A stretch of DNA of 64,000 nt from Mycolicibacter hiberniae (GTDB taxonomy: Bacteria > Actinomycetota > Actinomycetes > Mycobacteriales > Mycobacteriaceae), in contig NZ_AP022609.1 of NCBI RefSeq assembly GCF_010729485.1, positions 4,216,001 to 4,280,000 of the forward strand, given 5' to 3'. The position numbers were made by a program, and so were the translations under genes. The notes beneath the pieces were generated by a model. The model saw only the letters and a program-made list of their open reading frames with translations. It had not been told where the DNA came from and searched no databases. Positions 47,315-64,000 of this stretch are shown here, in pieces. The number at the start of each line of letters is the position of its first letter. The stretch's first letter is position 1.

Positions 47315-47820
47315 ACCGCGACGAAGTCCAGGAGCTCGTCGAGACCACCCTGCGGGCGGCGGAGCTGACCTACACCCCGACCCCGGGCTCGCACGGTGGG
47401 CTGCCGGGCCTGGTCGTGGAACTGCCCGGCGAGCGCAAGCTCAAGACCAACACCATCCTCAGCGTGGGAGAGCACTCGGTGCGGGTCGAGGCGTTCGTCT
47501 GCCGCAATCCCGACGAGAATCACGCGGGGGTGTACCGGTATCTGCTCAAGCGCAACCGGCGGCTCTACGGGGTTGCCTACACGCTGGACAACGTCGGCGA
47601 CATCTACCTGGTCGGCCGGATGTCCCTGAGTTCGGTGACCGCCGAGGAGATCGACCGGGTGCTCGGACAGGTGCTCGAAGCCGTCGACTTCGACTTCAAC
47701 ACCCTGCTGGAGCTGGGCTTTGCCACCTCGATCCAGAAGGAATGGGAGTGGCGGGTGTCCACCGGCCAGTCCCTGAAGAACCTGCGGGCGTTCGAGCATT
47801 TGATCGAGCCGGGCAGCTGA
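47311..47820 (+). CDS. YbjN-domain protein (Rv0487-like)
   Basis: 169 residues, GTG overlapping the mshA stop. YbjN fold with [20 protein letters not shown] and [15 protein letters not shown]. The family is a sensory-transduction or chaperone-like fold of unknown role. Co-transcribed with mshA, as in M. tuberculosis. Confidence 0.85.
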   Translation: MNRDEVQELVETTLRAAELTYTPTPGSHGGLPGLVVELPGERKLKTNTILSVGEHSVRVEAFVCRNPDENHAGVYRYLLKRNRRLYGVAYTLDNVGDIYLVGRMSLSSVTAEEIDRVLGQVLEAVDFDFNTLLELGFATSIQKEWEWRVSTGQSLKNLRAFEHLIEPGS

Positions 47821-47823
47821 CCG

Positions 47824-49227
47824 TCAGCCGCGCGGCGGCCCCGCGCCGACGGCCGACTCCAACTCGCTCAGGGCGCGCCCGGTTCGCGACACCATGGTTG
47901 CGATATCGGGCATCACATCGCTGTCGGCGACATAGCCGATCCCGATGCGATCGGCATAGGAGCACACCGTGACGTTGAGCGTCTGGCCGTCGAAGACCGC
48001 CGACACCGGATAGATCTCTTCGACATGTGCACCGTTCCAGTACATTTCAGCACCCGGACCGGGCACGCTGGACATCGGAAGGTTGTATCCGGTGCTGATC
48101 CGCGGGCCGGCCGGTACGAGGGCCTGCACGATTGTCGAGGCGATGCTGGGTGCAGCCAGCGACAGTGATCCCGCGGAGCCATACCGGGCGACGTAGCGCT
48201 TTCCGCCGACCATCGACCGGTGCACCCGCCGCAGTCGTTTCAGCGGGTCGGCGAGGTCGGTGCCCATCGGGCATAACCATGCGCCGAAGCGGTTGCCGGC
48301 GCCGTTGTTTGCCGGGTCATGGGCGCGGACGCTGATGGGACAGAACGCAACCAGCGATCGCCTCGGCAGGTCGCCGTGATCGCTGAGCCAGTCGCGCAGC
48401 GCCCCGCCGACAACCGCGGTGGCGACATCGTGGGCCGTGGTGCCGGTGATCTCCTGCACCGCCCGGATCCGGCTCTTGGCCCAACTGGCGGCGATGACGC
48501 CGCGGTGGGGTCCCAGCCGCGTGTTGAATGGTGTGAACGGGGCGCCCACCGCCGGGACGGTGGCGCGGCCGGTGACCATCGCCAGTGCTGCGCACGCCTG
48601 GCTTTCGGGGATGCGTGCCAAGGCGGTGATGCCGGAGCCGGCCAGGCCGGCCAGCCGCCGCAGCGGTGCCGACAGGTCCCATCGGGCACCGGCGGTTGCC
48701 GGCGGGTGGTCTCGTTCGGCATAGAACGGCGGCATTGCGCGCCGATCAGGATCTGTGCTCAGGGCACTGCCGATCAGCCGCATCCCCGCGACCCCGTCCA
48801 CCATGACGTGCTGGGCCTTGACGTAGAAGGCGAGTCGGCCGTCGGCGAGCCCGTCGATCAGAAACGCTGCCCACATCGGCCGCGACCGGTCCAGCCTCTG
48901 CGCGTGCAGCGTGCCGATCAGCTGCCAGAGTTCGGCGCTGCCGCTGCCGTCCGGCAGGGTGCGTCGCGTGAGGTGGCGCCCCACGTCGAGGTCACGTTCT
49001 TCGCGCCAGACCCACAGACCGCCGGTACCCGGGCTCCGGTGCGGAACGCGGCGGAACAGCCGATCGACGACGACCGGTTGGGCCAACGTCTGGTGGTAGA
49101 GCCGGTCGGCGAAGTGTTCGCCGGAGTTTCGCGGCGGCGCGAGAATCATCACCGCGCCGATATTGATCGGGTGCAGCAGCGCATCCCCGGTGATCATCGC
49201 CGCGTCGAGCAGGCGCATCCCGTTCAT
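47824..49227 (-). CDS. WS/DGAT-family acyltransferase
   Basis: 467 residues of the wax ester synthase / diacylglycerol acyltransferase family, which makes triacylglycerol or wax esters. The active-site motif, normally HHxxxDG, reads [11 protein letters not shown] here, with Gln in place of the first His; the key second His and Asp are kept. [12 protein letters not shown] near 385 is the conserved C-terminal motif. Mycobacteria carry many such genes; this one replaces the LysE gene (Rv0488) of the M. tuberculosis order and is convergent with the YbjN gene 3 bases away. Confidence 0.87.
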   Translation of the reverse strand: MNGMRLLDAAMITGDALLHPINIGAVMILAPPRNSGEHFADRLYHQTLAQPVVVDRLFRRVPHRSPGTGGLWVWREERDLDVGRHLTRRTLPDGSGSAELWQLIGTLHAQRLDRSRPMWAAFLIDGLADGRLAFYVKAQHVMVDGVAGMRLIGSALSTDPDRRAMPPFYAERDHPPATAGARWDLSAPLRRLAGLAGSGITALARIPESQACAALAMVTGRATVPAVGAPFTPFNTRLGPHRGVIAASWAKSRIRAVQEITGTTAHDVATAVVGGALRDWLSDHGDLPRRSLVAFCPISVRAHDPANNGAGNRFGAWLCPMGTDLADPLKRLRRVHRSMVGGKRYVARYGSAGSLSLAAPSIASTIVQALVPAGPRISTGYNLPMSSVPGPGAEMYWNGAHVEEIYPVSAVFDGQTLNVTVCSYADRIGIGYVADSDVMPDIATMVSRTGRALSELESAVGAGPPRG

Positions 49228-49462
49228 GGCTCACCTCGCCCCGACGGCCCGTCGCGCTGCGGGCCGGCGGCGCGGGAATCTCAGGCCACCCCATGACGCT
49301 ATCGCCGCGGGCAGCGCTGCGGCAGGGTCATTGGCCTCAGCAGCGGTGGGCCAATGGCAGGCAAACCAGCCGCCCGCGGACTCGATCGGACCGAGGCCAC
49401 CGGTGGGTTGCCCGACGCCGCCCCGGCTTGTCCGGCGGGGCCGCCGTGAGACACTGACGCCC

Positions 49463-50212
49463 ATGTCTGACACTGCCACTCTGGTGCTGCTGCGCCACGG
49501 GGAAAGCGAATGGAACGCCAGCAACCAGTTCACCGGCTGGATGGACGTCAACCTGACCGACAAGGGCCGCGCTGAGGCGGTTCGCGCCGGTGAGTTGCTG
49601 GTCGAGCACGAGCTGCTGCCGGACGTGCTCTACACCTCGCTGCTGCGACGGGCGATCACCACCGCGAACCTGGCGCTGGACGCCGCGGGCCGGCACTGGA
49701 TTCCGGTGCACCGCACGTGGCGGCTCAACGAGCGTCACTACGGCGCGCTGCAGGGCCTGGACAAGGCCGCCACCAAGGCCCGCTACGGCGACGATCAGTT
49801 CATGACGTGGCGGCGCAGCTACGACACCCCGCCGCCGCCGATCGAGGCCGGCAGCCGGTACAGCCAGGACACCGACCCCCGCTACGCCGACATCGGCGGC
49901 GGGCCGCTGACCGAATGCCTGGCCGATGTGGTGGCCCGCTTCCTGCCCTATTTCACCGATGTCGTGATCCCGGACCTGCGGTGCGGCAAGACGGTGCTGA
50001 TCGCCGCGCACGGCAACTCCTTGCGGGCGCTGGTGAAGTACCTCGACGGCATGTCGGATGAGGCGGTGGTCGGCCTGAACATTCCCACCGGTATCCCGCT
50101 GCGCTACGACCTGGACGCCGACCTGCGGCCGAAGGTCGCCGGCGGCGTCTACCTGGACCCCGAGGCGGCGGCCGCCGGTGCCGCGGCGGTGGCCAGTCAG
50201 GGCGCCAAGTAG
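49463..50212 (+). CDS. gpm1: 2,3-bisphosphoglycerate-dependent phosphoglycerate mutase
   Basis: 249 residues, the M. tuberculosis length. The phospho-His is in [18 protein letters not shown], and [18 protein letters not shown] contains the second His. It interconverts 3- and 2-phosphoglycerate in glycolysis and gluconeogenesis. The 235 bases before it contain no gene that I can support. senX3 follows after 130 bases holding a Pho-box-like repeat. Confidence 0.97.
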   Translation: MSDTATLVLLRHGESEWNASNQFTGWMDVNLTDKGRAEAVRAGELLVEHELLPDVLYTSLLRRAITTANLALDAAGRHWIPVHRTWRLNERHYGALQGLDKAATKARYGDDQFMTWRRSYDTPPPPIEAGSRYSQDTDPRYADIGGGPLTECLADVVARFLPYFTDVVIPDLRCGKTVLIAAHGNSLRALVKYLDGMSDEAVVGLNIPTGIPLRYDLDADLRPKVAGGVYLDPEAAAAGAAAVASQGAK

Positions 50213-50232
50213 CGGACGTGGGCCGGTCCGGC

Positions 50233-50265
50233 GTGAATACGGGGTGGAGAACGGGTGAAATCTTC
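50233..50265 (+). promoter_or_regulatory. Three 11-nt direct repeats (Pho box / RegX3-type site)
   Basis: GTGAATACGGG, GTGGAGAACGG and GTGAAATCTTC start exactly 11 bases apart (50233, 50244, 50255). Pho boxes of actinobacteria are direct repeats with this period (GTGAAC or its complement GTTCAC). The site is 78 bases upstream of senX3, which is known to be self-controlled by RegX3. Confidence 0.55.
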
Positions 50266-50342
50266 GCGTTGAATTCACGTTCCGCGCACGTCGGAGTCGA
50301 ACGGCAGTCAACTGAGGGGCGCAGACTGCGTACGATTTGGCC

Positions 50343-51512
50343 GTGGCTGCGACCTCAGCGCTGACGCTCGCTGCAGCGTCGGCGATTCCTGCGCTCGTTG
50401 CGGGGGTGGCCGCCGGCGTATGGCTCACGCCGCGGCTGGCCGAGCGGCGCCGCCGGGCCGCCACCGAACGGTCCGGGATCACCGTCGCGGAGATGTTGCA
50501 GCAGATCGTCTCGCATGCCTCGCTGGGGATTGTGGTGGTCGACTCCCACCGTGACGTGGTCTATCTCAACGAGCGCGCCACCCAGCTCGGTGTGGTGCAC
50601 GGCAGGCTGCTCGACGACGAGGCCTGGGCCGCGGCCCAACGTGCACTGGCCGGGGAGGAAGACGTCGTCTTCGACCTGTCGGTGGCAAAACGGGCGCCCG
50701 GTGCCACGCGGGCGGACCTGTCGGCGGTGCGCGGTTACGCGCGGCTGCTATCGCAGGAGGACCGCCGGTTCGCGGTGGTGATCGTCGACGACCAGTCCGA
50801 GCAGGCCCGGATGGAAGCCAGCCGCCGCGACTTCGTGGCCAATGTCAGCCATGAACTCAAGACCCCGGTGGGGGCCATGGGCCTGCTCGCCGAGGCGTTG
50901 CTGGCCTCGGCCGATGACCCCGAGGCGGTTCGGCCGTTCGCGGAGCGGGTGCTGATGGAGGCGAACCGGCTGGCCAGCATGATCGGTGAACTGATCGAGC
51001 TGTCCCGGCTCCAGGGCGCCGACCCGTTGCCGAATCTGGGTGTCGTCGATGTCGACGCGGTGGTCAACGAGGCGATCTCCCGTCACAAGGTGGCCGCCGA
51101 CAACGCCGAGATCACGATCACCACCGACGCCCCGAGCGGTTTTCGGGTGCTCGGCGACGAACCGCTGCTGGTCACCGCGCTGGCCAACCTGGTGTCCAAC
51201 GCGATCGCCTACTCACCGCACGGTTCCCCGGTCTCGATCAGCCGGCGCCGCCGGGACGGCTTCATCGAGATCGCCGTGACCGACCGAGGAATCGGCATTG
51301 CGCCCAAGGATCAGCTTCGGGTGTTCGAACGGTTCTTCCGCAGCGACAAGGCGCGCTCGCGGGCCACCGGTGGCAGCGGGCTGGGGTTGGCGATCGTCAA
51401 ACACGTCGCGGCCAACCACAACGGCACCATCACGCTGTGGAGCCAGCCGGGCACCGGATCGACGTTCACCTTGGCGATTCCCGAATGCCAGGGCAGTGTG
51501 GACCACGAGTAG
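50343..51512 (+). CDS. senX3: Sensor histidine kinase SenX3
   Basis: 389 residues. A membrane helix ([21 protein letters not shown]), a PAS-like domain, the phospho-acceptor H170 ([11 protein letters not shown]), and an HATPase with [11 protein letters not shown] and [13 protein letters not shown]. It senses phosphate status through the Pst system and phosphorylates RegX3. Shorter than M. tuberculosis SenX3 (410) at the C-terminus. GTG 50343 matches the known start; TTG 50337 is an alternative. Confidence 0.95.
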   Translation: MAATSALTLAAASAIPALVAGVAAGVWLTPRLAERRRRAATERSGITVAEMLQQIVSHASLGIVVVDSHRDVVYLNERATQLGVVHGRLLDDEAWAAAQRALAGEEDVVFDLSVAKRAPGATRADLSAVRGYARLLSQEDRRFAVVIVDDQSEQARMEASRRDFVANVSHELKTPVGAMGLLAEALLASADDPEAVRPFAERVLMEANRLASMIGELIELSRLQGADPLPNLGVVDVDAVVNEAISRHKVAADNAEITITTDAPSGFRVLGDEPLLVTALANLVSNAIAYSPHGSPVSISRRRRDGFIEIAVTDRGIGIAPKDQLRVFERFFRSDKARSRATGGSGLGLAIVKHVAANHNGTITLWSQPGTGSTFTLAIPECQGSVDHE

Positions 51513-51523
51513 AAGGAGTAGTC

Positions 51524-51580
51524 ATGACACGCGCTGTCGACCGCCTCGAGCGCAGCGATGAACAGGAGCACTGCCGATGA
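51524..51580 (+). CDS. 18-codon ORF between senX3 and regX3 (MIRU-like)
   Basis: The peptide reads MTRAVDRLERSDEQEHCR. ATG 51524 has GAAGGAG just upstream, and its TGA overlaps the regX3 ATG in ATGA. In M. tuberculosis this gap holds MIRU repeats that encode similar short overlapping ORFs; here there is one copy. Its likely effect is translational coupling of regX3. Confidence 0.6.
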   Translation: MTRAVDRLERSDEQEHCR

Positions 51581-52260
51581 CACACGTCTTGATCGTCGAG
51601 GACGAGGAATCACTGGCCGATCCATTGGCATTCCTGCTGCGTAAAGAGGGGTTTGAGGCAACCGTGGTGGGCGACGGGGCCGCGGCCCTGGCCGAATTCG
51701 AGCGGATCGGCGCCGACATCGTGCTGCTGGATCTCATGCTTCCGGGGATGTCGGGTACCGACGTGTGCAAGCAACTGCGTGCGCGTTCCAGCGTCCCGGT
51801 GATTATGGTCACGGCCCGTGACAGCGAAATCGACAAGGTCGTGGGCCTGGAACTGGGTGCCGACGACTACGTGACGAAGCCCTATTCGGCCCGCGAACTG
51901 ATCGCGCGGATCCGTGCGGTGCTGCGCCGCGGCGGCGACGACGAAAGCGGCGTCGGGGAGGGTGTCCTGGAGTCCGGCCCGGTGCGCATGGACGTCGAGC
52001 GGCATGTGGTGATGGTCAACGGCCAACAGATCACTTTGCCACTCAAAGAGTTCGACCTGCTCGAATATCTGATGCGCAACACCGGCCGGGTACTGACCCG
52101 CGGCCAGTTGATCGACCGGGTCTGGGGCGCTGACTACGTGGGCGACACCAAGACGCTCGATGTCCACGTCAAACGACTTCGGTCCAAGATCGAGGCCGAT
52201 CCCGCCAACCCGGTGCACCTGGTGACCGTTCGCGGGCTCGGTTACAAGCTAGAGGGCTGA
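51577..52260 (+). CDS. regX3: Response regulator RegX3
   Basis: 227 residues, identical in length to M. tuberculosis RegX3. The receiver domain has phospho-acceptor D52 (IVLLDLMLPGMSG), the C-terminal OmpR-type winged helix spans DVHVKRLRSKIEADPANPVH. It controls phosphate-starvation genes. Its ATG overlaps the stop of the 18-codon ORF. The assembly line starts 174 bases downstream. Confidence 0.97.
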   Translation: MTHVLIVEDEESLADPLAFLLRKEGFEATVVGDGAAALAEFERIGADIVLLDLMLPGMSGTDVCKQLRARSSVPVIMVTARDSEIDKVVGLELGADDYVTKPYSARELIARIRAVLRRGGDDESGVGEGVLESGPVRMDVERHVVMVNGQQITLPLKEFDLLEYLMRNTGRVLTRGQLIDRVWGADYVGDTKTLDVHVKRLRSKIEADPANPVHLVTVRGLGYKLEG

Positions 52261-52346
52261 ACCAGCACCTATTGCGTCCGCAGGGTCTCCGACTTGCTCA
52301 GCGGGGCTCTCGTCGCCGAAGATCACGGGGCTGGACGTCCGGCTTC

Positions 52347-52366
52347 TTAAGGTAACCTTAATCAAG
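52347..52366 (+). promoter_or_regulatory. Iron-box-like palindrome upstream of the assembly line
   Basis: TTAAGGTAACCTTAA (52347-52361) is a perfect palindrome. The 19-mer at 52348-52366 matches the DtxR/IdeR consensus TWAGGTWAGSCTWACCTWA at 14 of 19 positions. It lies 73 bases before the FAAL-PKS start, in an A+T-rich patch. An IdeR role would imply iron control; the match is imperfect and needs testing. Confidence 0.45.
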
Positions 52367-52433
52367 GTTGGCTATGAAAGCTTTGGGCCCCATCTAGAAC
52401 CCATCTTCGTCAGGGATACGGGAGACGCGATCG

Positions 52434-59557
<7,124 letters not shown>

Positions 59558-59561
<4 letters not shown>

Positions 59562-62500
59562 CGGACCATCCGGACGTGCCCGCCGACCTCGCCGGCCTCT
59601 CCCCGGAGAAAAAGCGTGAGCTGCTGGCCCAGCTGTTGTTGGCCAAGGCCAAGGACGCGGCGTCCGAGCACGAGCTGTCCTACGGGCAGCGCTCGATGTG
59701 GTTCATGCACCGCCTGGCGCCGGACAGTGCGGCATACACGGTGGCCTACGCCGGGCGTGTGCACGGCGACCTGGACATGGCGGCCCTGCAGCGCGCCGCG
59801 CAGGCACTGGTGGACCGGCACCCGATGCTGCGGACCACCTACACCGAGCGCGACGGCCATCCGGTTGCCCTGGTGCACCCGCGCTGGCCCCTGCGTATCG
59901 CCGTCCACCAGACCGGTTCGGACCCGAGTGAAGTCGACAGGTGCGTCCAGACCGAGATCAATCGGCCGTTCGATCTGCGTACCGGCCCGGTGCTGCGACT
60001 GACGGTGCTGCAGCGGCCGGACGACCACGTGTTGCTGCTGACCGTGCACCACATCGCCGTCGACTTCTGGTCCATCGACGTGATCCTCGACGAGTTGCGT
60101 GCGCTCTACGCCGCCGAACAGGGCGCACAGTCCTCGACTCCGCCGGGGCCACCCGCGGACCGCTACGTCGACTACGCCGCGCAGCAGGCCCGGATGCTGG
60201 CCGGGCCTGAGGGCGAGCGGCTGTGGGAGTACTGGCGCGAGACGCTCACCGGCGACCTGCCGACCTTGGCACTGAGCACTGACCGGCCCCGTCCGGCGGT
60301 GCAGACCTATGACGGCGCGCTGCACCGATTCAGCATCGACGCCGCGGTCACCGCCGGTGTCAAGCAGTTGGCGCGGACTGCCGGAGTGACGCCCTACATG
60401 GCGTTGCTGGCCGCCTATGCGGTGCTGCTGCAGCGCTACAGCGGCCAGGACGATCTGGTGATCGGGTCGCCGTTCGCCTGCCGCGACCGGGCCGGTCTGA
60501 TGGGCATGGTCGGCTACGTGACCAACCCGCTGCCGCTGCGCGTCGACTTAAGCGACGACCCAAGCTTTTCCGCGCTGCTCGGTCAGGTCAAGGACACCGT
60601 GCTCGGCGCCATCGGCCACCAGGAGTACCCGCTGCCGCTACTCGTTGAACGGCTGCGGCCGGTGCGCGACGCCGCACGCACGCCGTTGTTCCAGGTGTCG
60701 TTCGCCTGGCAGCAGGTCCGGCTGTTCGACGAGAGCTCTGCCGACGCCCTTTCGCTGGAAACCCTCTACATCGGTCAGGGTGGCTCGCCGTTCGACATCA
60801 CCATGCAGGTCGGAGAGCAGGGCGACCAGCTGCAGGTGGCGCTGCAATACAACACCGCCCTGTTCGACGCCTCGACCATCGACGCGATGGGGCAGCATTT
60901 CTCGCTGCTGTTGTCCGGCCTGGTGGAGCAGGGGGCGGCCGAGGCGCCCCTGTCGCAGCTGTCGCTGCTCACCGATGCCGAGCGCGCCACCCTGCGGGCT
61001 TGGAACGACACCGCGGTCGAGTACCCGTCGGCCCCGCCGTGCCTGCACGAGATGGTCGCTGCGGTCGCCGTGCGCACGCCGGATGCCGTAGCGGTCAGCT
61101 ACGACGGCCGCGACCTCAGCTACGGCGAATTGGATCGGCGGGCCAACGGCCTGGCACATCGGTTGCGGCAGTTCGGGGTCGGAGCCGGGCCGGGACCGGC
61201 CGTGGTTCCGGTGCTGCTGGAGCGCTCCGAGGACCTGGTGATCGCCCTGCTCGGGGTACTGAAGGCCGGTGGCGTCTTCCTGCCGTTGGATCCCGCCCAG
61301 CCCACCGGCCGGATGGAAGCGATGCTCGCCGACATTCCGGATGCTCCGGTATGTGTGACGCACCGTGCGCATCTGCCGCATGTCCCAACAGCTTTCACCG
61401 GAGCTCGGCTGTGCCTGGACCAGCCGTCCACGGCGCCCGCCGAAGAGGCGGCCGCGCCCGAGACGGGCACGACGTCGGCGGACCTGGCCTACCTGATGTA
61501 CACGTCCGGTTCCACCGGAGCGCCGAAGGGGGCGCTGAACACCCACGCCGGCATCCGCAACCGACTGCTGTGGATGCAGGACGCCTACGCGCTGACCGAA
61601 CAGGACCGGGTGCTGCACAAGACCCCGATCAACTTCGACCCGTTCGTCTGGGAGATCTTCTGGCCGTTGACGGTCGGCGCCCGCGTGGTGGTTGCCAAAC
61701 CAGAAGGTCACAAGGACGCCGCCTACCTGGCCCGTACTATCGTCGAGCAGCGCGTCACCACAATGCATTTCGTGCCGTCGATGCTGCGCCGCTTTCTCGC
61801 CGAGCCGGAATCGGCCGCCTGTGGCGGCCTGCGCAAGGTGTTCTGCAGCGGCGAGGCGCTCACCGCGGATCTGCGCGACGCGTTCTTCGACGCACTGCCC
61901 GCCGAGCTGTACAACCTTTACGGCCCAACCGAGGCCGCCATCGATGTCACCCATTTCCATTGTGTGCGCGGGGATTCCGACCCCATCATTCCGATCGGGC
62001 GGCCGATCGCCAACATCGCGATCCATCTGTTGGACGCGGCGGGAAACCCGGTTCCGGTGGGAGTCCCCGGTGAACTGCACATCGGCGGCGTGGGCGTCGC
62101 CCGCGGCTACCTGAACAGGCCCGAGGCCACTGCAGCGGCGTTTCGCGCCGACCCATTCGGCGCTCAGCCCGCCGAGGGCAGTCCGCCGCCGCTGCTCTAC
62201 CGCACCGGCGACCTGGCCCGCTATCGGCGCGACGGCAACATCGAGTACCTGGGCCGGCATGACGACCAGGTGAAGATCAACGGCTTCCGGATCGAGCTCG
62301 GCGAGGTGGAGGCCGCGCTGGCGCGCCACCCGGGGATCGCCGAGAACGCTGTGGTGGCCCGCAAAGACGCCGCCGGCAACAACCAGCTGATCGCATACAT
62401 CGTGCCGGTCGCGGCCGCCCCCGCCACCGCCGAGCTGCGTCGCTTCCTGCTGCAACTGGTGCCGGCGGCGATGGTTCCCGCGGTCTTCCGCACCACCGAC

Positions 62501-64000
62501 CTGCTGCCGTTGTCGGCCAGCGGCAAGGTGGACCGCCGGGCGCTGCTCGCGCGCGACAAAGACCTCGACGCGGCGCCTGCAGAATTCGTCGCCCCGCGCG
62601 ACCCGACCGAAGAGGCCCTGGCCGCGATCTGGCGCGAGGTGCTCGAGGTGGACCGGGTCGGTGTCACCGACGACTTCTTCGCCCTCGGGGGCGCCTCCAC
62701 CCAGGCGCTGGAGGTCGCGGTCCGGGTCGGGGAGCTGGGGCTGGAACTGCGGCCCGAGTCGTTGTTCGTCTACGGCACCATTGCCGAGCTGGCCGAGGCA
62801 TTCGGCCCGATCGGTGGCGCGGGCACGAACACGCCGGCACCTGAGCAGGACCCGGAACCGGCGACCGCCCCGGCCGGTGCCGTCGCCGCTCCCCGGCCCG
62901 AACCCGCAGTCGCCGTATCGGCGCCCCAGCAGACACCGGTGCCGGCGCGCAGCCTTCCGGGACGCAACGTGGTGATCGAGAGTCTCGGTGTGTACCTGCC
63001 GCCGCGGGCGGTCTCGACCGAACAGGTACTCGCGGACTGCGTCAACGAGGTGAAGATCCCGCTGGAGCGGCTCACCGGCATCAAGAGCCGGCGGATGGCC
63101 GGCCAAGACGAATTCTCGATCGACTTGGGCCGCAAGGCGATCGCCGACTGCCTGTCCCGATCAAGCTACGCACCCGAAGAGATCGACCTGGTGATCGCCT
63201 GCAACATCTCGCGTTGCGACGGCCCGGAGCACATGTTCACCTTCGAGCCGAGCACCGCTTCGCAGCTGCGCGACCAACTTGGGCTGGCCAACGCCGTCTG
63301 CTTCGACATCAACAACGCCTGCGCAGGCATGTTCACCGGCGTCAGCGTGGCCCAGGACTTTCTCAAGACCGGCCTGGTGCGCAACGCCCTGATCGTCAGC
63401 GGCGAATACATCAGCCACATCACCGAAACCGCGCAGCAGGAAATCGAAGGGGCGATGGACCCGCGGCTGGCCTGCCTGACGGTGGGCGATGCCGGTGCGG
63501 CGGTGGTGCTCGAACTCGGGCCCAACGACCGGGTCGGTTTCCATGAGCTGGACCTGGCCACCTACAGCGAATTCGCGAAGTTGTGCATTGCCAAGGCCAC
63601 CGACGGCCCGCACGGCGGCGCCATCATGGTCACCGACTCCGTCACCCAGACCGCGATCGCGGTGAAACACTCGGTGCCCTACGTGGCGGCGGTCATGCAG
63701 CGGCACGGATGGCGTCCCGAGACTGCCGATCAGCTGCTGATGCATCAGACATCCGAGGCGTCGATCAACGACGCCATCTTGACCATCAACCGGGTGTTCG
63801 GCGCCGGTGCGGCAACTCGGGCCAACACCATCTGCAATCTCGCCGAGCGGGGAAATACCGCCACCACGACGCATTTCGTTGCGCTGTATGACTACATCAA
63901 CGCCGGGCGGATCAACTCCGGTGACAACGTGGTGCTGTCCATAACCGGCTCGGGCCAGACCATCGGCAGCGGTCTCTACACCTTTGACGACCTGCCCGAC
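59558..64000 (+). CDS. NRPS C-A-PCP with C-terminal KAS III (FabH-like) domain, partial
   Basis: 1481 codons are seen without a stop; the gene runs off the window. N-terminal helix (LSPEKKRELLAQLLLAKA) is a docking-like segment. C domain 42-470 with HHIAVDFWS (H164, H165, D169; the usual Gly after Asp is Phe). A domain 485-995 with YTSGSTGAPKG at 648-658 and pocket residues D694, P695, W698, H737, F762, S764, L787, I795, D796, K990, that is DPWHFSLIDK against DVWHLSLIDK for serine. PCP with S1047 (LGGAS). A Pro/Ala linker (1085-1135) leads to KAS III with C1255 (NNACAGMF), H1396 (LLMHQTSEAS) and N1433 (ERGNTATT), the full FabH triad. GTG 59558 overlaps the PKS stop, so translation is coupled. 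KAS III at this place in an NRPS is unusual and could catalyse release or chain extension by carbon-carbon or ester bond formation. Confidence 0.95.

Noticed and set aside
52361..52380. Second iron box (AAGGTTGGCTATGAAAG) next to the palindrome
   Set aside because: One base is missing between the half-sites compared with the IdeR consensus, and symmetry is poor.
60638..63106. 822-codon open frame on the minus strand inside the NRPS gene
   Set aside because: Same cause; the plus-strand frame carries all NRPS motifs without a break.

Overview
The window is high-GC DNA from a mycobacterium. Many genes keep the order of the M. tuberculosis chromosome between groEL2 (Rv0440) and regX3 (Rv0491): a groEL2 gene with two CIRCE operators, a prolyl oligopeptidase / aldehyde dehydrogenase / DUF779 / lpdC block (Rv0457c-Rv0462), ramB-icl1-fadB2 (Rv0464c-Rv0468), hbhA-deoC (Rv0472c-Rv0478), murB-lprQ-mshA (Rv0479c-Rv0487), gpm1 and senX3-regX3 (Rv0489-Rv0491). 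Gene matches are made from recalled protein sequences, not from a search. The absence of umaA/pcaA between fadB2 and the TetR gene, and of the PPE and sigK genes that follow groEL2 in M. tuberculosis, points to a non-tuberculous species.

Layout. 1-4287: end of an unknown gene, groEL2, an MBL-CobU fusion, two PNPOx-like paralogs. 4349-12601: aldo/keto reductase, methyltransferase, D-aminoacylase-like amidohydrolase, VOC and DinB proteins, aldehyde dehydrogenase, two membrane proteins. 12598-20184: Rv0457c-Rv0462 block, interrupted by an A+T-richer gene for a secreted orphan. 20195-27185: fused prenol kinase/DUF92 gene with the ramB operon, then the glyoxylate and beta-oxidation genes icl1 and fadB2. 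27308-32059: TetR, DUF445, XRE regulator, hbhA, deoC. 32076-37899: accessory island with a soluble diiron monooxygenase operon (hydroxylase beta, coupling protein, hydroxylase alpha, reductase, rhodanese), a divergent HxlR regulator and an isochorismatase-like hydrolase. 37937-50212: envelope and cell-wall genes, a 56-bp tandem repeat, a leaderless polycysteine uORF ahead of a ROK regulator and mshA, a WS/DGAT gene and gpm1. 50343-52260: senX3-regX3 with an 18-codon ORF between them.

52434-64000 (runs off the end): a large assembly line that breaks the conserved order right after regX3. Protein 1 is FAAL-ACP-KS-AT-(eroded DH-like)-KR-ACP. Protein 2 is C-A-PCP fused to a KAS III (FabH-like) domain. 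The A-domain pocket reads DPWHFSLIDK, close to the serine code, and KAS III keeps its Cys-His-Asn triad. The likely intermediate is a fatty acid extended by one ketide, reduced to the beta-hydroxyacyl stage and joined to serine; the usual thioesterase or reductase at the end of the NRPS is replaced by a KAS III. An iron-box-like palindrome lies upstream. This is the best candidate for an undescribed system in the window.

Other notable signals are the polycysteine uORF (apparent cysteine control of a mycothiol gene), an alkene-monooxygenase-like operon without a coenzyme M epoxide gene nearby, the prenol kinase/DUF92 fusion, the 56-bp repeat, three 11-nt direct repeats upstream of senX3 and two intergenic hairpins with 16-nt loops.
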